This document shows positions 1 to 8,095 of a stretch of DNA of 47,106 bases, piece after piece. Both the position numbers and the translations under genes were made by a program. The stretch spans positions 1-47,106 of the forward strand of contig DAOUFY010000035.1 of the NCBI GenBank assembly GCA_034429745.1, read 5' to 3'. Below the pieces are notes generated by a model, which worked only from the letters and a program-made list of their open reading frames with translations, was not told the origin of the DNA and searched no databases. Source of the stretch: JBAXBF01 sp034429745 (GTDB taxonomy: Bacteria; Chloroflexota; Anaerolineae; Anaerolineales; DRKV01). Numbering within the stretch: the stretch's first letter is position 1; the number at the start of each line of letters is the position of its first letter.

Positions 1-41
1 TCTTTGTGGACAAAAAATTTGAATGTACAAGGAGAAAAAAA

Positions 42-710
42 GTGGAAAATATCTCAACCCCTTCTTACACTTCCCCTAAATTGGAACTGCGTTCCTGTCC
101 AGAAAAGGGTGGTTTTGGTGTCTTCGCGCGCGAACCGATAAAAAAGCACGAATTGCTTTGCGCGTGGGGGGGAATTATCGTCCCCGAAGAAGGTTTGGCA
201 AATTTACCGCGAGAAGTGGTTACTCATGGCATCCAAATCGAAGAGAAGATATATCTGATGCCAATTCTCAAAGACAATGAACACTTTGATACGGCGGATT
301 ATATTAATCATTCCTGCAACCCGAATGCCGGGTTAAGCGGGCAGATCTGTTTGATTGCCATGCGCGATATCGAACCAGATGAGGAGATTTGCTTTGATTA
401 CGCGATGAGCGATACCACAGATTATGATGAATTTGAATGCCACTGCGGATCGTGGAACTGCCGTCATCGCGTTACAGGCAACGATTGGATGAGACCCGAA
501 TTGCAGCGGCGCTATTATGGTTATTTTATGCCATACATTCAGCGTCGCATTGATGCGCTTTACAGCAAGCGCAAGTCCTTTGGTAAAAAAGCCGGGCGCC
601 GCTTGGATTATGACATAAAGATCGTCAGCGGTAAAAAGACTGTCTATGGCATTAAGATCGTCAGCGGCAAAAAGAACGGCTATAATCGCAAGGCTGCTCC
701 CGTGCCATAA
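42..710 (+). CDS. SET-domain protein (putative lysine methyltransferase)
   Basis: Predicted S-adenosylmethionine-dependent protein lysine methyltransferase; substrate unknown. From the chosen start, residues 23-29 (GGFGVFA) form the first SET motif, 89-95 (NHSCNPN) the SAM/knot motif and 115-120 (EICFDY) the catalytic strand with its tyrosine. A post-SET-like cysteine group follows (C133, C135, C140), which with C92 could hold zinc. The GTG at 42 is preferred because AAGGAG lies 7 nt upstream (29-34). An upstream in-frame GTG at 6 has no visible ribosome site, and the frame is open to the window edge. The tail is strongly basic and contains a 12-residue tandem repeat (bases 609-644 and 645-680). 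SET proteins are mostly eukaryotic but occur in bacteria. Family call is firm; target is unknown. Confidence 0.85.
   Translation: MENISTPSYTSPKLELRSCPEKGGFGVFAREPIKKHELLCAWGGIIVPEEGLANLPREVVTHGIQIEEKIYLMPILKDNEHFDTADYINHSCNPNAGLSGQICLIAMRDIEPDEEICFDYAMSDTTDYDEFECHCGSWNCRHRVTGNDWMRPELQRRYYGYFMPYIQRRIDALYSKRKSFGKKAGRRLDYDIKIVSGKKTVYGIKIVSGKKNGYNRKAAPVP
609..680 (+). repeat. 36-bp tandem duplication inside the SET gene
   Basis: Two adjacent 36-base units (609-644, 645-680) each encode the pattern Y-x-I-K-I-V-S-G-K-K-x-x. The copies differ at only a few bases, so the duplication looks recent. It lengthens the basic C-terminal tail. Confidence 0.85.
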
Positions 711-779
711 ACTGTTTGCTAAAGGCATAAGGGCGGCATACTGCTAAATTGTATTGGCGGAGAGCATAATAATCCAATA

Positions 780-813
780 AACCTCAACAGCAGCAAAGCT
801 GTTGAGGTTTTTT
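780..813 (+). terminator. Intrinsic terminator after the SET gene
   Basis: A perfect 12-bp stem (780-791 with 798-809) has a 6-nt loop and is followed by a T run through 813. It separates the SET gene from the mgsA operon. Confidence 0.9.
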
Positions 814-836
814 AGGTTTTCCCCTGCGTTATCCTC

Positions 837-865
837 TTCGCAAAAAAGCAAACATCGCGTATACT
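837..865 (+). promoter_or_regulatory. Sigma-70-type promoter for mgsA
   Basis: TTCGCA at 837-842 and TATACT at 860-865 are separated by 17 nt. Expected transcript start is near 872, about 45 nt before the mgsA ATG. Confidence 0.6.
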
Positions 866-917
866 AGAAAAGCAATTTGCTACGGAAAGACAGGCAAATT
901 CACCTAAGGAGAGAACA

Positions 918-1397
918 ATGTTTGAAGATCAAGAAACCCAGCAAGGTTTTCAAATTAAGAAAAGAATTGCATTAATTGCCCACGATAGCAAAAAGAAAGA
1001 CCTTTTGGAATGGGCGCGCTTCAATCGCGGCAACTTAGCTGCTCATGAATTGTATGCAACCGGCACCACTGGTAAATTATTAGAGGATACGTTGGATATT
1101 CCAGTCCATAAATTGCAGTCAGGTCCCTTAGGGGGTGATCAACAAATTGGCGCATTGATTGCTGAAGGCGTCATTGACTTAATGATTTTCTTTTGGGATC
1201 CGCTAGAACCTCAGCCGCATGATCCAGATGTAAAAGCTTTGCTGAGAATTGCTGTTGTTTGGAACATTCCAGTAGCTTGCAACCGCGCTTCGGCAGATTT
1301 TATATTTTCTTCGCCATTAATGACAGAACCTTATGAACGCATTCTGCCGAATTATCAGCAGCATTTAAACCGCCGCTTGGGTGAAATGCTGGGGTGA
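918..1397 (+). CDS. mgsA: Methylglyoxal synthase
   Basis: Converts dihydroxyacetone phosphate to methylglyoxal and phosphate, a cytoplasmic bypass of lower glycolysis. The 159-residue length fits the family (E. coli 152). Visible functional residues match the E. coli active site: H22 and K26 in the AHDSKK segment, D74 in SGPLGGDQQ, and H101 and D104 in PQPHDPD, plus the phosphate-binding ATGTTG loop near 47-52. ATG 918 has AAGGAG at 906-911. It is the first gene of a two-gene operon with the FGGY kinase, whose ATG is 6 nt after this stop. The enzyme in other bacteria relieves sugar-phosphate build-up; pairing with a sugar/polyol kinase fits that role but is inference. Confidence 0.95.
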   Translation: MFEDQETQQGFQIKKRIALIAHDSKKKDLLEWARFNRGNLAAHELYATGTTGKLLEDTLDIPVHKLQSGPLGGDQQIGALIAEGVIDLMIFFWDPLEPQPHDPDVKALLRIAVVWNIPVACNRASADFIFSSPLMTEPYERILPNYQQHLNRRLGEMLG

Positions 1398-1403
1398 TGA
1401 GCG

Positions 1404-2960
1404 ATGACAAAAGATCATATTCTAGCGATTGATAATGGTACCCAAAGCGTGCGGGCAATTATCTTTGACCCGCAAGGCAATATTGTAGCTAAACAACGCG
1501 TACCCATTGAATCCTATTTCTCTACTGCACCCGGCTTGGCTGAACAGCACGTGTCTTTGTATTGGGAAAAACTATGTGAGGTTTGCCAAGCACTGTGGAA
1601 AGAGCCTAATGCAGATAAAGACTGCATTGGAGGGGTGGCATTGACTACTCAACGCTCCACTATGATCTGTTTGGATCGGCAGGGCAATCCCTTAAGACCG
1701 GCGATTGTTTGGCTGGATCAACGGCGGGTGGAGGGTTTGCCCCCCATTGGTGGAGCATGGGGGGTAATCTTTTGGCTTATTGGAGCAAGTGAAACGCTTG
1801 CTTATCTGCAAGCAGAAGCAGAAGCTAATTGGCTGCGAGTGAATCAGCCCGAGATCTGGAAAGCTACTTATAAATACCTCTTTTTGTCGGGCTATTTAAC
1901 GTACCGCCTTACCTCCAAATTTGTGGATTCGGTAGGCTGTCAGGTTGGGTATGTACCATTCGATTATAAAAAGCAGCAATGGGCTGCATGGTGGGATTGG
2001 AAATGGCAAGCTGTTCCAATGGATGCTGAGCAGCTGCCGCACTTGGTACCGCCGACAGGTGTGTTGGGTGAAATAACTCGCGAGGCTGCTGAAGCAACCG
2101 GCATACCTGCTGGGCTGCCTTTGTATGCAGCCGCGGCAGATAAAGCCTGCGAAGTGATTGGCGCCGGCTGTCTTGACCCGCATATTGGCTGTTTGAGCTA
2201 TGGAACAACAGCAACGATTAATACTACCCATCGTCGTTATATTGAGATTATCCCGCTTATTCCGCCTTACCCTGCTGCTGTACCGCATCATTACAGCTTG
2301 GAATTGCAAATCTATCGCGGTTTTTGGATGGTAAGCTGGTTTAAGCAGGAATTTGGTTTACACGAGCAATTTTTAGCGGAGCATCAAGGTATTGAGGCGG
2401 AAAAATTGTTTGACGATATGATTAAAACCGTACCGCCGGGCTCGCATGGTCTAATTTTGCAGCCCTATTGGTCGCCGGGGTTGCGTCATCCGGGCCCTGA
2501 AGCTAAAGGGGCAATTATTGGTTTTGGAGATGTTCATACCCGCGCGCATGTGTACCGCTCAATTCTTGAAGGTTTAGCGTACGCGTTGCGGGAAGGCGCA
2601 GAACGAACAACGCAGCGCAGTGGTGTTCCAATAACCTCCCTGCGGGTTGCCGGAGGGGGCAGTCAAAGCGACGCAGCGATGCAGATTACAGCCGATATCT
2701 TTGGGTTGCCTACCGCACGTCCGCACACTTATGAAGCTTCAGCACTAGGTGCCGCGATTGACGCCGCAGTCGGAATGGGCTTGCATAGCAATTTTGAACA
2801 GGCAGTAAAAGAAATGACTCGCATGCGAGATCTTTTTGAACCAAACCCCAAAGCCAATCGCATTTATGATGAGCTTTATCATGAGGTGTATCTGAAAATG
2901 TATGATCGCCTTAAGCCTTTTTATAAATCGCTGCGAAAAATCTTTAAGAAGTATTACTGA
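1404..2960 (+). CDS. FGGY-family carbohydrate kinase
   Basis: ATP-dependent sugar or polyol kinase of the FGGY family (518 aa, usual size). The N-terminal ATPase motif DNGTQS is at residues 10-15 and the substrate-side segment TTQRSTMICLD is near 74-84. The C-terminal ATPase lobe has the SYGTTATI and RVAGGGSQSD segments. The substrate cannot be read from sequence: it is not a clear glycerol kinase, xylulokinase or gluconokinase. It is translationally close-coupled to mgsA; the GGGGTGA at the mgsA end can serve as its ribosome site. A kinase feeding triose phosphates next to methylglyoxal synthase suggests a shared route, but that is inference. No terminator is obvious after it. Confidence 0.85.
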   Translation: MTKDHILAIDNGTQSVRAIIFDPQGNIVAKQRVPIESYFSTAPGLAEQHVSLYWEKLCEVCQALWKEPNADKDCIGGVALTTQRSTMICLDRQGNPLRPAIVWLDQRRVEGLPPIGGAWGVIFWLIGASETLAYLQAEAEANWLRVNQPEIWKATYKYLFLSGYLTYRLTSKFVDSVGCQVGYVPFDYKKQQWAAWWDWKWQAVPMDAEQLPHLVPPTGVLGEITREAAEATGIPAGLPLYAAAADKACEVIGAGCLDPHIGCLSYGTTATINTTHRRYIEIIPLIPPYPAAVPHHYSLELQIYRGFWMVSWFKQEFGLHEQFLAEHQGIEAEKLFDDMIKTVPPGSHGLILQPYWSPGLRHPGPEAKGAIIGFGDVHTRAHVYRSILEGLAYALREGAERTTQRSGVPITSLRVAGGGSQSDAAMQITADIFGLPTARPHTYEASALGAAIDAAVGMGLHSNFEQAVKEMTRMRDLFEPNPKANRIYDELYHEVYLKMYDRLKPFYKSLRKIFKKYY

Positions 2961-2984
2961 TTCGGATTCGGTTCCAAAAAAACC

Positions 2985-3013
2985 TTCTCATTTTGATAAG
3001 AATCATGTATAAT
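2985..3013 (+). promoter_or_regulatory. Promoter for arcC
   Basis: Consensus TATAAT at 3008-3013 with TTCTCA (4 of 6) at 2985-2990 and a 17-nt spacer. Located about 50 nt before the carbamate kinase start. Confidence 0.6.
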
Positions 3014-3065
3014 ACGCGCCTATAAATTTTTCTAGAAGTAGTAAAATAAAGGAGTAGGTAATAGT

Positions 3066-4019
3066 ATGACAAAGAAGGTTGCAGTAGTAGCTATTGGGGG
3101 AAATTCTCTTATTAAAGATAGCAAGCATCAAACCGTTGAAGATCAGTATCAAGCTGCTAAAGAGACAAGTTATCATATCGTTGATATGATTGAAGCCGGT
3201 TGGGATGTGGCTATTGGACATGGGAATGGACCGCAGGTAGGGTTTATCTTGCGCCGTTCAGAGATCGCTGCTAAAGTTGAAGGAATGCACGAGGTGCCCT
3301 TGGATGTATGCGGTGCAGATAGTCAGGGCGCCATTGGTTATGCGCTTCAGCAAAACTTGCAGAATGAATTGCGGCGCCGCGGTATTAAAAAGCCGGTGTG
3401 CACGGTGATCACTCAAGTGGCAGTGGACCGCAATGATAAAGCTTTCCAAAACCCCACTAAACCCATCGGCGGATTCATGAGCGAAGAGGAAGCTAAACGC
3501 CGACAAAGCGAGATGGGCTGGAATGTGGTTGAAGATGCAGGGCGCGGCTGGCGACGCGTTGTGGCTTCACCTATCCCTCAAAAAGTGGTTGAACTTGATG
3601 CTGTAGAAACGCTGATTAATAACGGCACCATTGTGATAACCGTTGGAGGCGGTGGTATTCCGGTAATCGAAAACGAAAAAGGAGAGTACGTTGGTGTTGC
3701 TGCGGTGATTGATAAGGATTATGCCAGCAGCTTATTAGCTCGCTTGATTAAAGCCGATTTGCTGCTTATTTCTACCGCTGTGGAAAAAGTAGCGCTGAAC
3801 TATGGCAAGCCGGATCAACGCTGGATTGATAAAATGACTTTAGCAGAAGCAAAACAATATCTGGCGGAAGGCACCCATTTTGCTAAGGGCTCAATGGCGC
3901 CTAAGATCCAAGCCATTATTTGGTTCCTAGAAGCTGGCGGCAAACAGGCAATCATTACCAATCCAGAAAATATTGGACGCGCTCTAAAAGGTGAAACCGG
4001 CACTTGGATTGTTCCATAG
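3066..4019 (+). CDS. arcC: Carbamate kinase
   Basis: Reversibly transfers phosphate between carbamoyl phosphate and ADP, giving ATP and carbamate; usually the last step of arginine or purine-derived ureide fermentation. The 317-aa length is typical. The amino-acid-kinase fold is shown by AIGGNSL (9-15), GHGNGPQVG (51-59), the VGGGGIPV loop and the late AKGSMAPKIQA segment near the nucleotide site. GGAG lies at 3051-3054. It has its own promoter and terminator, so it is monocistronic. No arginine deiminase or catabolic ornithine transcarbamylase is in the window, so the source of carbamoyl phosphate is open. Confidence 0.95.
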   Translation: MTKKVAVVAIGGNSLIKDSKHQTVEDQYQAAKETSYHIVDMIEAGWDVAIGHGNGPQVGFILRRSEIAAKVEGMHEVPLDVCGADSQGAIGYALQQNLQNELRRRGIKKPVCTVITQVAVDRNDKAFQNPTKPIGGFMSEEEAKRRQSEMGWNVVEDAGRGWRRVVASPIPQKVVELDAVETLINNGTIVITVGGGGIPVIENEKGEYVGVAAVIDKDYASSLLARLIKADLLLISTAVEKVALNYGKPDQRWIDKMTLAEAKQYLAEGTHFAKGSMAPKIQAIIWFLEAGGKQAIITNPENIGRALKGETGTWIVP

Positions 4020-4057
4020 ACCCGCTTAGTGCTTAAGCAGCAGCTTTAGATACTTAA

Positions 4058-4103
4058 AAGCAAGCTTCCGGTTATAGAGATGCGCCGGAAGCTTGGCTTT
4101 TTT
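4058..4103 (+). terminator. Intrinsic terminator after arcC
   Basis: The 5' arm at 4058-4071 pairs with 4085-4099 with one bulged G, followed by a six-T run ending at 4103. Confidence 0.85.
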
Positions 4104-4185
4104 AATAGAATAAAAATATAATTAAGAAATAATAGAAAACGTATCTTATTTTTGATGGAATATTCATCAGCATGAAAGGAAAGAG

Positions 4186-4194
4186 TGATATAAT
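4186..4194 (+). promoter_or_regulatory. Extended -10 promoter for glnA
   Basis: TGATATAAT is a perfect extended -10 (TGnTATAAT), with TATAAT at 4189-4194. No good -35 is seen at the expected spacing. The predicted start near 4201 gives a leader of about 37 nt. Confidence 0.6.
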
Positions 4195-4238
4195 GTTCTG
4201 ATTATTTTACATACTCTAAAGAAAAGGAAAGGTGAATT

Positions 4239-5576
4239 ATGGATAAGAAAACGCTACTTTCAAAAGTTAGAGATGAAAACATTAAGTTTATTTCCCTGCA
4301 GTTCACCGACGTGAGTGGAGCTGTGAAAAGCACAGATATTCCAGTATCACGGTTGGAAGGGGCATTGGAAGATGGAGTTTGGTTTGATGGCTCTTCAGTT
4401 GAAGGCTTTGCACGAATTCAGGAAAGCGACATGCATTTAATCTTAGACACCGATACTTTTGTTGTCCTTCCATGGACGCCTCCTGATTTGCGTCGGGCAA
4501 GAATATTTTGTGATATTTACCAGCCGGATGGCAACCCATTTCCCGGTGATCCACGCGGCACGCTCAAGCGAATAATCAAGAAATTGGATGAGCGCGGTTG
4601 GGTGTTCAATATTGGTCCTGAGCCGGAGTTCTTCCTCTTCAAGTCGAATGGTTCAGAAGGCATACGGCCGGTTCCGCATGATGTCGGCGGGTATTTTGAT
4701 TTCTCTGCCAACGATGAAGCTGTGCAAGTCCGCACTGAGCTAATGGAAGCTTTGTTGGGGATGGGCTTGGATGTGGAGATGGGACATCACGAAGTGGCTA
4801 TTGGGCAGCATGAGATTGACTTTCGGTTTGCTGATGCTCTAAAAACCGCTGATAATGTCTTAACCTTAAAATACACTGTGAAAGCCATTGCTGCACAGCA
4901 TGGGTTAATTGCCTCTTTTATGCCTAAACCTATTTTTGGTATCAATGGGTCGGGTATGCACTGCCATCAATCATTGTTTGATAAGCAAGGCAATAATTTG
5001 TTTTTTGATGATAGTGATGAATATAAATTATCAAAAATTGCTTATGGTTTTATTGCCGGTCAATTAAAGCATGCAAGAGCTATGGCAGCCGTGGTATCGC
5101 CAACCATCAACTCCTATAAGCGGCTAGTACCAGGTTATGAGGCGCCGGTTTATGTTGGTTGGGCGCAAATCAACCGTTCTGCATTAATTCGCATCCCGCG
5201 CTATACAAAAGGCAAGGATAAATCCATGCGGGCTGAGCTGCGTTTCCCCGATCCCTCATCCAACCCTTATTTAGCCTTTACGGTGATGATTGCGGCTGCA
5301 CTCGATGGCATTGAAAAACAATATCCTGTTCCCAAGCCCCTCAACAATATCAATGTGTATCACCTTACTGAGGAGGAGCGCAAACAGATGAATATTGATT
5401 CGCTGCCTGGCTCTTTGGCAGAAGCGTTAGGCGAATTGGAAAAAGATCAAGTGCTCAAGGACGCCCTTGGGGAAATAATGTATGAAGCGTTTATACGATC
5501 TCGCTGGGCAGAAGTTGAAGAGTATCGTTTGCAAGTTTCGGATTGGGAAGTAGAACGCTACTTGCAAACCGCTTAA
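4239..5576 (+). CDS. glnA: Glutamine synthetase type I (alpha-like)
   Basis: Forms glutamine from glutamate, ammonia and ATP; the main ammonium-assimilating enzyme. At 445 aa it matches the short I-alpha subgroup (Bacillus, Thermotoga) and not the roughly 470-aa I-beta enzymes. Visible motifs: DGSSVEGF early, GPEPEFFLF (metal site), GHHEVAIGQHEIDF, PIFGINGSGMHCHQS (ATP/ammonium region) and the arginine-bearing AELRFPDPSSNPYLAF. The late segment that carries the adenylylated tyrosine in I-beta enzymes is replaced by a Bacillus-like LTEEER stretch, so GlnE-type adenylylation is unlikely; feedback or regulator control is more probable. Its last bases overlap the converging HypE-like gene by 4 nt. 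Start ATG follows GGAAAGG. Confidence 0.97.
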   Translation: MDKKTLLSKVRDENIKFISLQFTDVSGAVKSTDIPVSRLEGALEDGVWFDGSSVEGFARIQESDMHLILDTDTFVVLPWTPPDLRRARIFCDIYQPDGNPFPGDPRGTLKRIIKKLDERGWVFNIGPEPEFFLFKSNGSEGIRPVPHDVGGYFDFSANDEAVQVRTELMEALLGMGLDVEMGHHEVAIGQHEIDFRFADALKTADNVLTLKYTVKAIAAQHGLIASFMPKPIFGINGSGMHCHQSLFDKQGNNLFFDDSDEYKLSKIAYGFIAGQLKHARAMAAVVSPTINSYKRLVPGYEAPVYVGWAQINRSALIRIPRYTKGKDKSMRAELRFPDPSSNPYLAFTVMIAAALDGIEKQYPVPKPLNNINVYHLTEEERKQMNIDSLPGSLAEALGELEKDQVLKDALGEIMYEAFIRSRWAEVEEYRLQVSDWEVERYLQTA

Positions 5577-6628
5577 GCTGCAATGTTTTCAAAAATGCGT
5601 GCGATCTCATCCCGATCGGGTAAAGGCAAAAGCTGCGGTGTTGAGGTATGATCGAGCCATACAGCGGGTTCACCAGAAGTGAACTGCCCAATATCCATGC
5701 AGCGAATGCCTTCATTTTCCAAGGCTTTAATAATCTTGGGAGCTGAGGAGGGCGGCGCAGCAATAAGCAGGGCGCCGGATGATATGGCTGCGAAAGGATC
5801 AATGCCAAATCGAGTACAACATTTTTCAGCTAATGGGGGGATGTACACGGCTTGAGGTGAAAAATGCACAGCATGTCCGCATGCTTGTGAAAGTTCCCAA
5901 AGAGCAGTGGCAAGCCCCCCTTCAGTTACATCATGCATCGCATGGACTGTGCCGGCTTGAATGGCTAGCTGTGCGTCCTTTAAGACGCTTATCCCTGGGC
6001 GATATAGAAAGTTTTGGGCTTCCTTTATTTCCTCTTCGGTAAGTTCAGCAATCTGGGTTTGAGGTAAATTTGTTGTTAAGGTAAGGGGCAGCAATTCGCG
6101 TGCGATGATTGCGGTTGCTTCAATAGGCACCCCTTTGGTAAGCAAAATTCTATCCCCAACTTGAGCACCTCGCGGTGTGATCAGTTTTTTCCTTTTCACT
6201 TCCCCAATCATCATACCGATCAAAATCGGCCGATCGAGCCCGCTCGTAATTTCGGTATGACCGCCAATAAGGGATACTTGAATAGCTTGACATGCCTGCA
6301 GCAGCTGCTCATAAATAGCCGTAGCTGTCTCAGCAGTGGTCTTCCCTTCGGGGAGCAAAGCAGTAGCCAACATCCACCGCGGAGTAGCACCTGTTGTGGC
6401 GATATCGTTGGCGTTTACTTGCACGGCATACCAGCCTATCTCATTTGTGGCAAAGGTAATCGGATCGGTTTTAAGTACGACTAATGCTGAACTGGGCTGA
6501 AGAATCGCGCAGTCCAATCCAATGCCAGACCCTAAAATAACCCTGTCGTCGGTTGGCAAAGGAGTTTTAAACCATTCTTTTAATAGCTCGTGAGGGATTT
6601 TTCCGACCTTAAGATAAGGACTCTGCAT
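5573..6628 (-). CDS. AIR synthase/HypE-related protein
   Basis: Member of the PurM/HypE/SelD ATP-binding superfamily (351 aa). The N-terminal AIRS domain is seen in the LGSGIGLDCAIL start, KTDPITFA and the VNANDIATTGATPRW motif, and the C-terminal AIRS domain in GDRILLTKGVPIEAT and MHDVTEGGLATALWEL. True HypE ends in a cysteine that receives the carbamoyl group; this protein ends in ENIAA with no such residue, and no other hyp gene is present. It is therefore better called HypE-like of unknown substrate. It is the third gene of a minus-strand group with the response regulator and thioredoxin genes (gaps 41 and 47 nt). No strong ribosome site precedes its ATG. Confidence 0.75.
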   Translation of the reverse strand: MQSPYLKVGKIPHELLKEWFKTPLPTDDRVILGSGIGLDCAILQPSSALVVLKTDPITFATNEIGWYAVQVNANDIATTGATPRWMLATALLPEGKTTAETATAIYEQLLQACQAIQVSLIGGHTEITSGLDRPILIGMMIGEVKRKKLITPRGAQVGDRILLTKGVPIEATAIIARELLPLTLTTNLPQTQIAELTEEEIKEAQNFLYRPGISVLKDAQLAIQAGTVHAMHDVTEGGLATALWELSQACGHAVHFSPQAVYIPPLAEKCCTRFGIDPFAAISSGALLIAAPPSSAPKIIKALENEGIRCMDIGQFTSGEPAVWLDHTSTPQLLPLPDRDEIARIFENIAA

Positions 6629-6675
6629 TATGCATAAGTATATCTCAAAGAGGAAATAATTTCTAGATGATCATT

Positions 6676-7200
6676 TTATGAAGAAGGGGGGGAGAGATTT
6701 TGGTTTTTAAGTTGCCTTACAATAGCTTGAAAGATAGGGCAGCGGTCATAGAAGGCACTGAAGATCAGTAGGAACCCCAATCCAAACCATAGCCAAGAAG
6801 GGGATATCGTCGAGCCCATCCATAGGAGAGCCAAGCCGGCTACACTGCGAATAATGCGATCCGTGACGGAAATGCTCGGCATAGCAGTTTCGTTTCCTAA
6901 AAGGACTTCAGCCAAATGTTTCAGCTGTGCTTTGGAGTGAGCACCGCTGCGTCGAAAGATCAATTTTTGGTCTTTGTACCCCAAAATCGTAGGAACACCA
7001 AACACTTTCAGGTCTTGGATTAAGGTAGGGTTTTCATCAGCGTTGATGTGCAGCAGCTCTAATTTGCCGGCATATTCTTTTTCTATAGCATGGAGGTGGG
7101 GCTTCATCAGCTTGCAGGGCATGCACCAAGGCGCCCATATTTCGACCATAAGAGGTAAAGATTGTGAATTAATCTTTTTGTAAAATTCTGTGCTATCCAT
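6676..7200 (-). CDS. Thioredoxin fused to a DUF2892-like membrane domain
   Basis: Two-part protein of 174 aa. Residues 1 to about 105 are a thioredoxin fold with active site WCMPC (C26, C29) and the cis-proline loop GVP at 68-70. Residues 114-160 resemble the YgaP/DUF2892 inner-membrane domain: a basic start, hydrophobic helices at about 119-130 and 136-150, and the terminal DRCPIF. With no N-terminal signal, the thioredoxin part should face the cytoplasm, tethered by the C-terminal helices (inference). Likely role: dithiol-disulfide exchange at the membrane, partner unknown. It lies between the response regulator and the HypE-like gene in one operon-like set. The motif CMPC differs from the usual CGPC, which may shift its redox potential. 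Confidence 0.85.
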   Translation of the reverse strand: MDSTEFYKKINSQSLPLMVEIWAPWCMPCKLMKPHLHAIEKEYAGKLELLHINADENPTLIQDLKVFGVPTILGYKDQKLIFRRSGAHSKAQLKHLAEVLLGNETAMPSISVTDRIIRSVAGLALLWMGSTISPSWLWFGLGFLLIFSAFYDRCPIFQAIVRQLKNQNLSPPSS

Positions 7201-7241
7201 AAGAGGTTAGATGCTAAAAAAGTCAAATAGTTACAGAATAG

Positions 7242-7970
7242 TTACAGAGATGAGGGAGTATCTGGCATGTCAGAGCGCTTAAAGTAATAGCCCACACCGC
7301 TTTCGGTTAGAATATAGCGCGGGTTTCGAGGGTCTGGTTCCAGTTTTGCACGCAGCCGCTGAATAACACCGCGCACTAAGGTACGTCCCCCACTTTCATT
7401 ATAGCCCCAAACTTGTTCAACAATATCTTCGATTGGAATGATTTGCCCAATATGCGACATCAAAAAATACAATAAGCGAAACTCCAATTGAGTAAGCCGC
7501 TGTGGCTCCTGTCCATTTACATAGGCTATCCGCCGCGCCGGTTCTAAGGTGATGCCGCCATGAGAAAGGGTTGGGCTGATATAGGAAGGCAAGCCAGCAC
7601 AACGGCGTTGAATGTTGCGAATATAGGCTTGCAATACCCTTATGCTGTAAGGCTTTGAAAGAATCCCTTCTACCCCACTATCTAATAATGCTACCTGCAA
7701 ATCTTCTGAAAGATGGGAGCAGAGTACTAAAGTGGGAATCTTATGTATATTCGTTAGTTGTTTGATAAAAACTAACAAATTGTCATCAAAACTGCCGGTG
7801 TGGGTTTGGGGCAACACCATCAGAGCAAAGTGAACCTGCATCTGCAAAAATTCATCAAAATTATGCTCTAGGTTGCGAATTTGAAATACGGAAAACCCGG
7901 CTTGCTGAAGAATAAAGATCAATACAGAGGCTTCTTCAGAATAAGGACAGTATAAGAGAGCTTTTACCAT
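7242..7970 (-). CDS. OmpR-type regulator with degenerate receiver
   Basis: DNA-binding protein of 242 aa. Residues about 1-120 have the length and strand pattern of a response-regulator receiver and keep the late lysine (LSKPYS). The N-terminal acidic pair is missing, and the phosphoacceptor aspartate is replaced in the segment ALMVLPQ (about 49-55). Residues about 140-235 form an OmpR/PhoB winged helix (RLTQLEFRLLYFLM, the recognition segment GGRTLVRGVIQRLRAKL and the wing RYILTESGVGYYF). It probably works without phosphorylation, or reads another signal. No histidine kinase is adjacent. It heads the minus-strand set with thioredoxin and the HypE-like protein, and diverges from the Lrp gene across 223 nt. 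Confidence 0.85.
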   Translation of the reverse strand: MVKALLYCPYSEEASVLIFILQQAGFSVFQIRNLEHNFDEFLQMQVHFALMVLPQTHTGSFDDNLLVFIKQLTNIHKIPTLVLCSHLSEDLQVALLDSGVEGILSKPYSIRVLQAYIRNIQRRCAGLPSYISPTLSHGGITLEPARRIAYVNGQEPQRLTQLEFRLLYFLMSHIGQIIPIEDIVEQVWGYNESGGRTLVRGVIQRLRAKLEPDPRNPRYILTESGVGYYFKRSDMPDTPSSL

Positions 7971-8066
7971 TGCAGGAATAATTTTACCTTAGGTTGTCAA
8001 ATCAGCAAAGGATTGTTATTATATATCTTATCCTGAGGTAATTAACGGCATATTTCTTGTTAGCTA

Positions 8067-8095
8067 TTGACGTTTTTAAACAAATCAATTAAAAT
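8067..8095 (+). promoter_or_regulatory. Promoter for the Lrp/AsnC gene
   Basis: TTGACG at 8067-8072 and TAAAAT at 8090-8095 with a 17-nt spacer. The implied leader is about 90 nt. A 27-codon ORF (ATG 8114) within it ends in an ATGA overlap with the regulator start. Confidence 0.6.

Noticed and set aside
333..728. Long minus-strand open frame opposite the SET gene
   Set aside because: Fully antisense to a gene with complete SET motifs; no recognisable protein features.
1404..2960. Calling the FGGY kinase glycerol kinase (glpK)
   Set aside because: General family motifs only; substrate-specific glycerol kinase segments are not evident and no glpF/glpD is nearby.
5573..6628. Naming the AIRS-family gene hypE or purM
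   Set aside because: No terminal cysteine or hyp neighbours for HypE, and the motifs and context do not support AIR synthase of purine synthesis.
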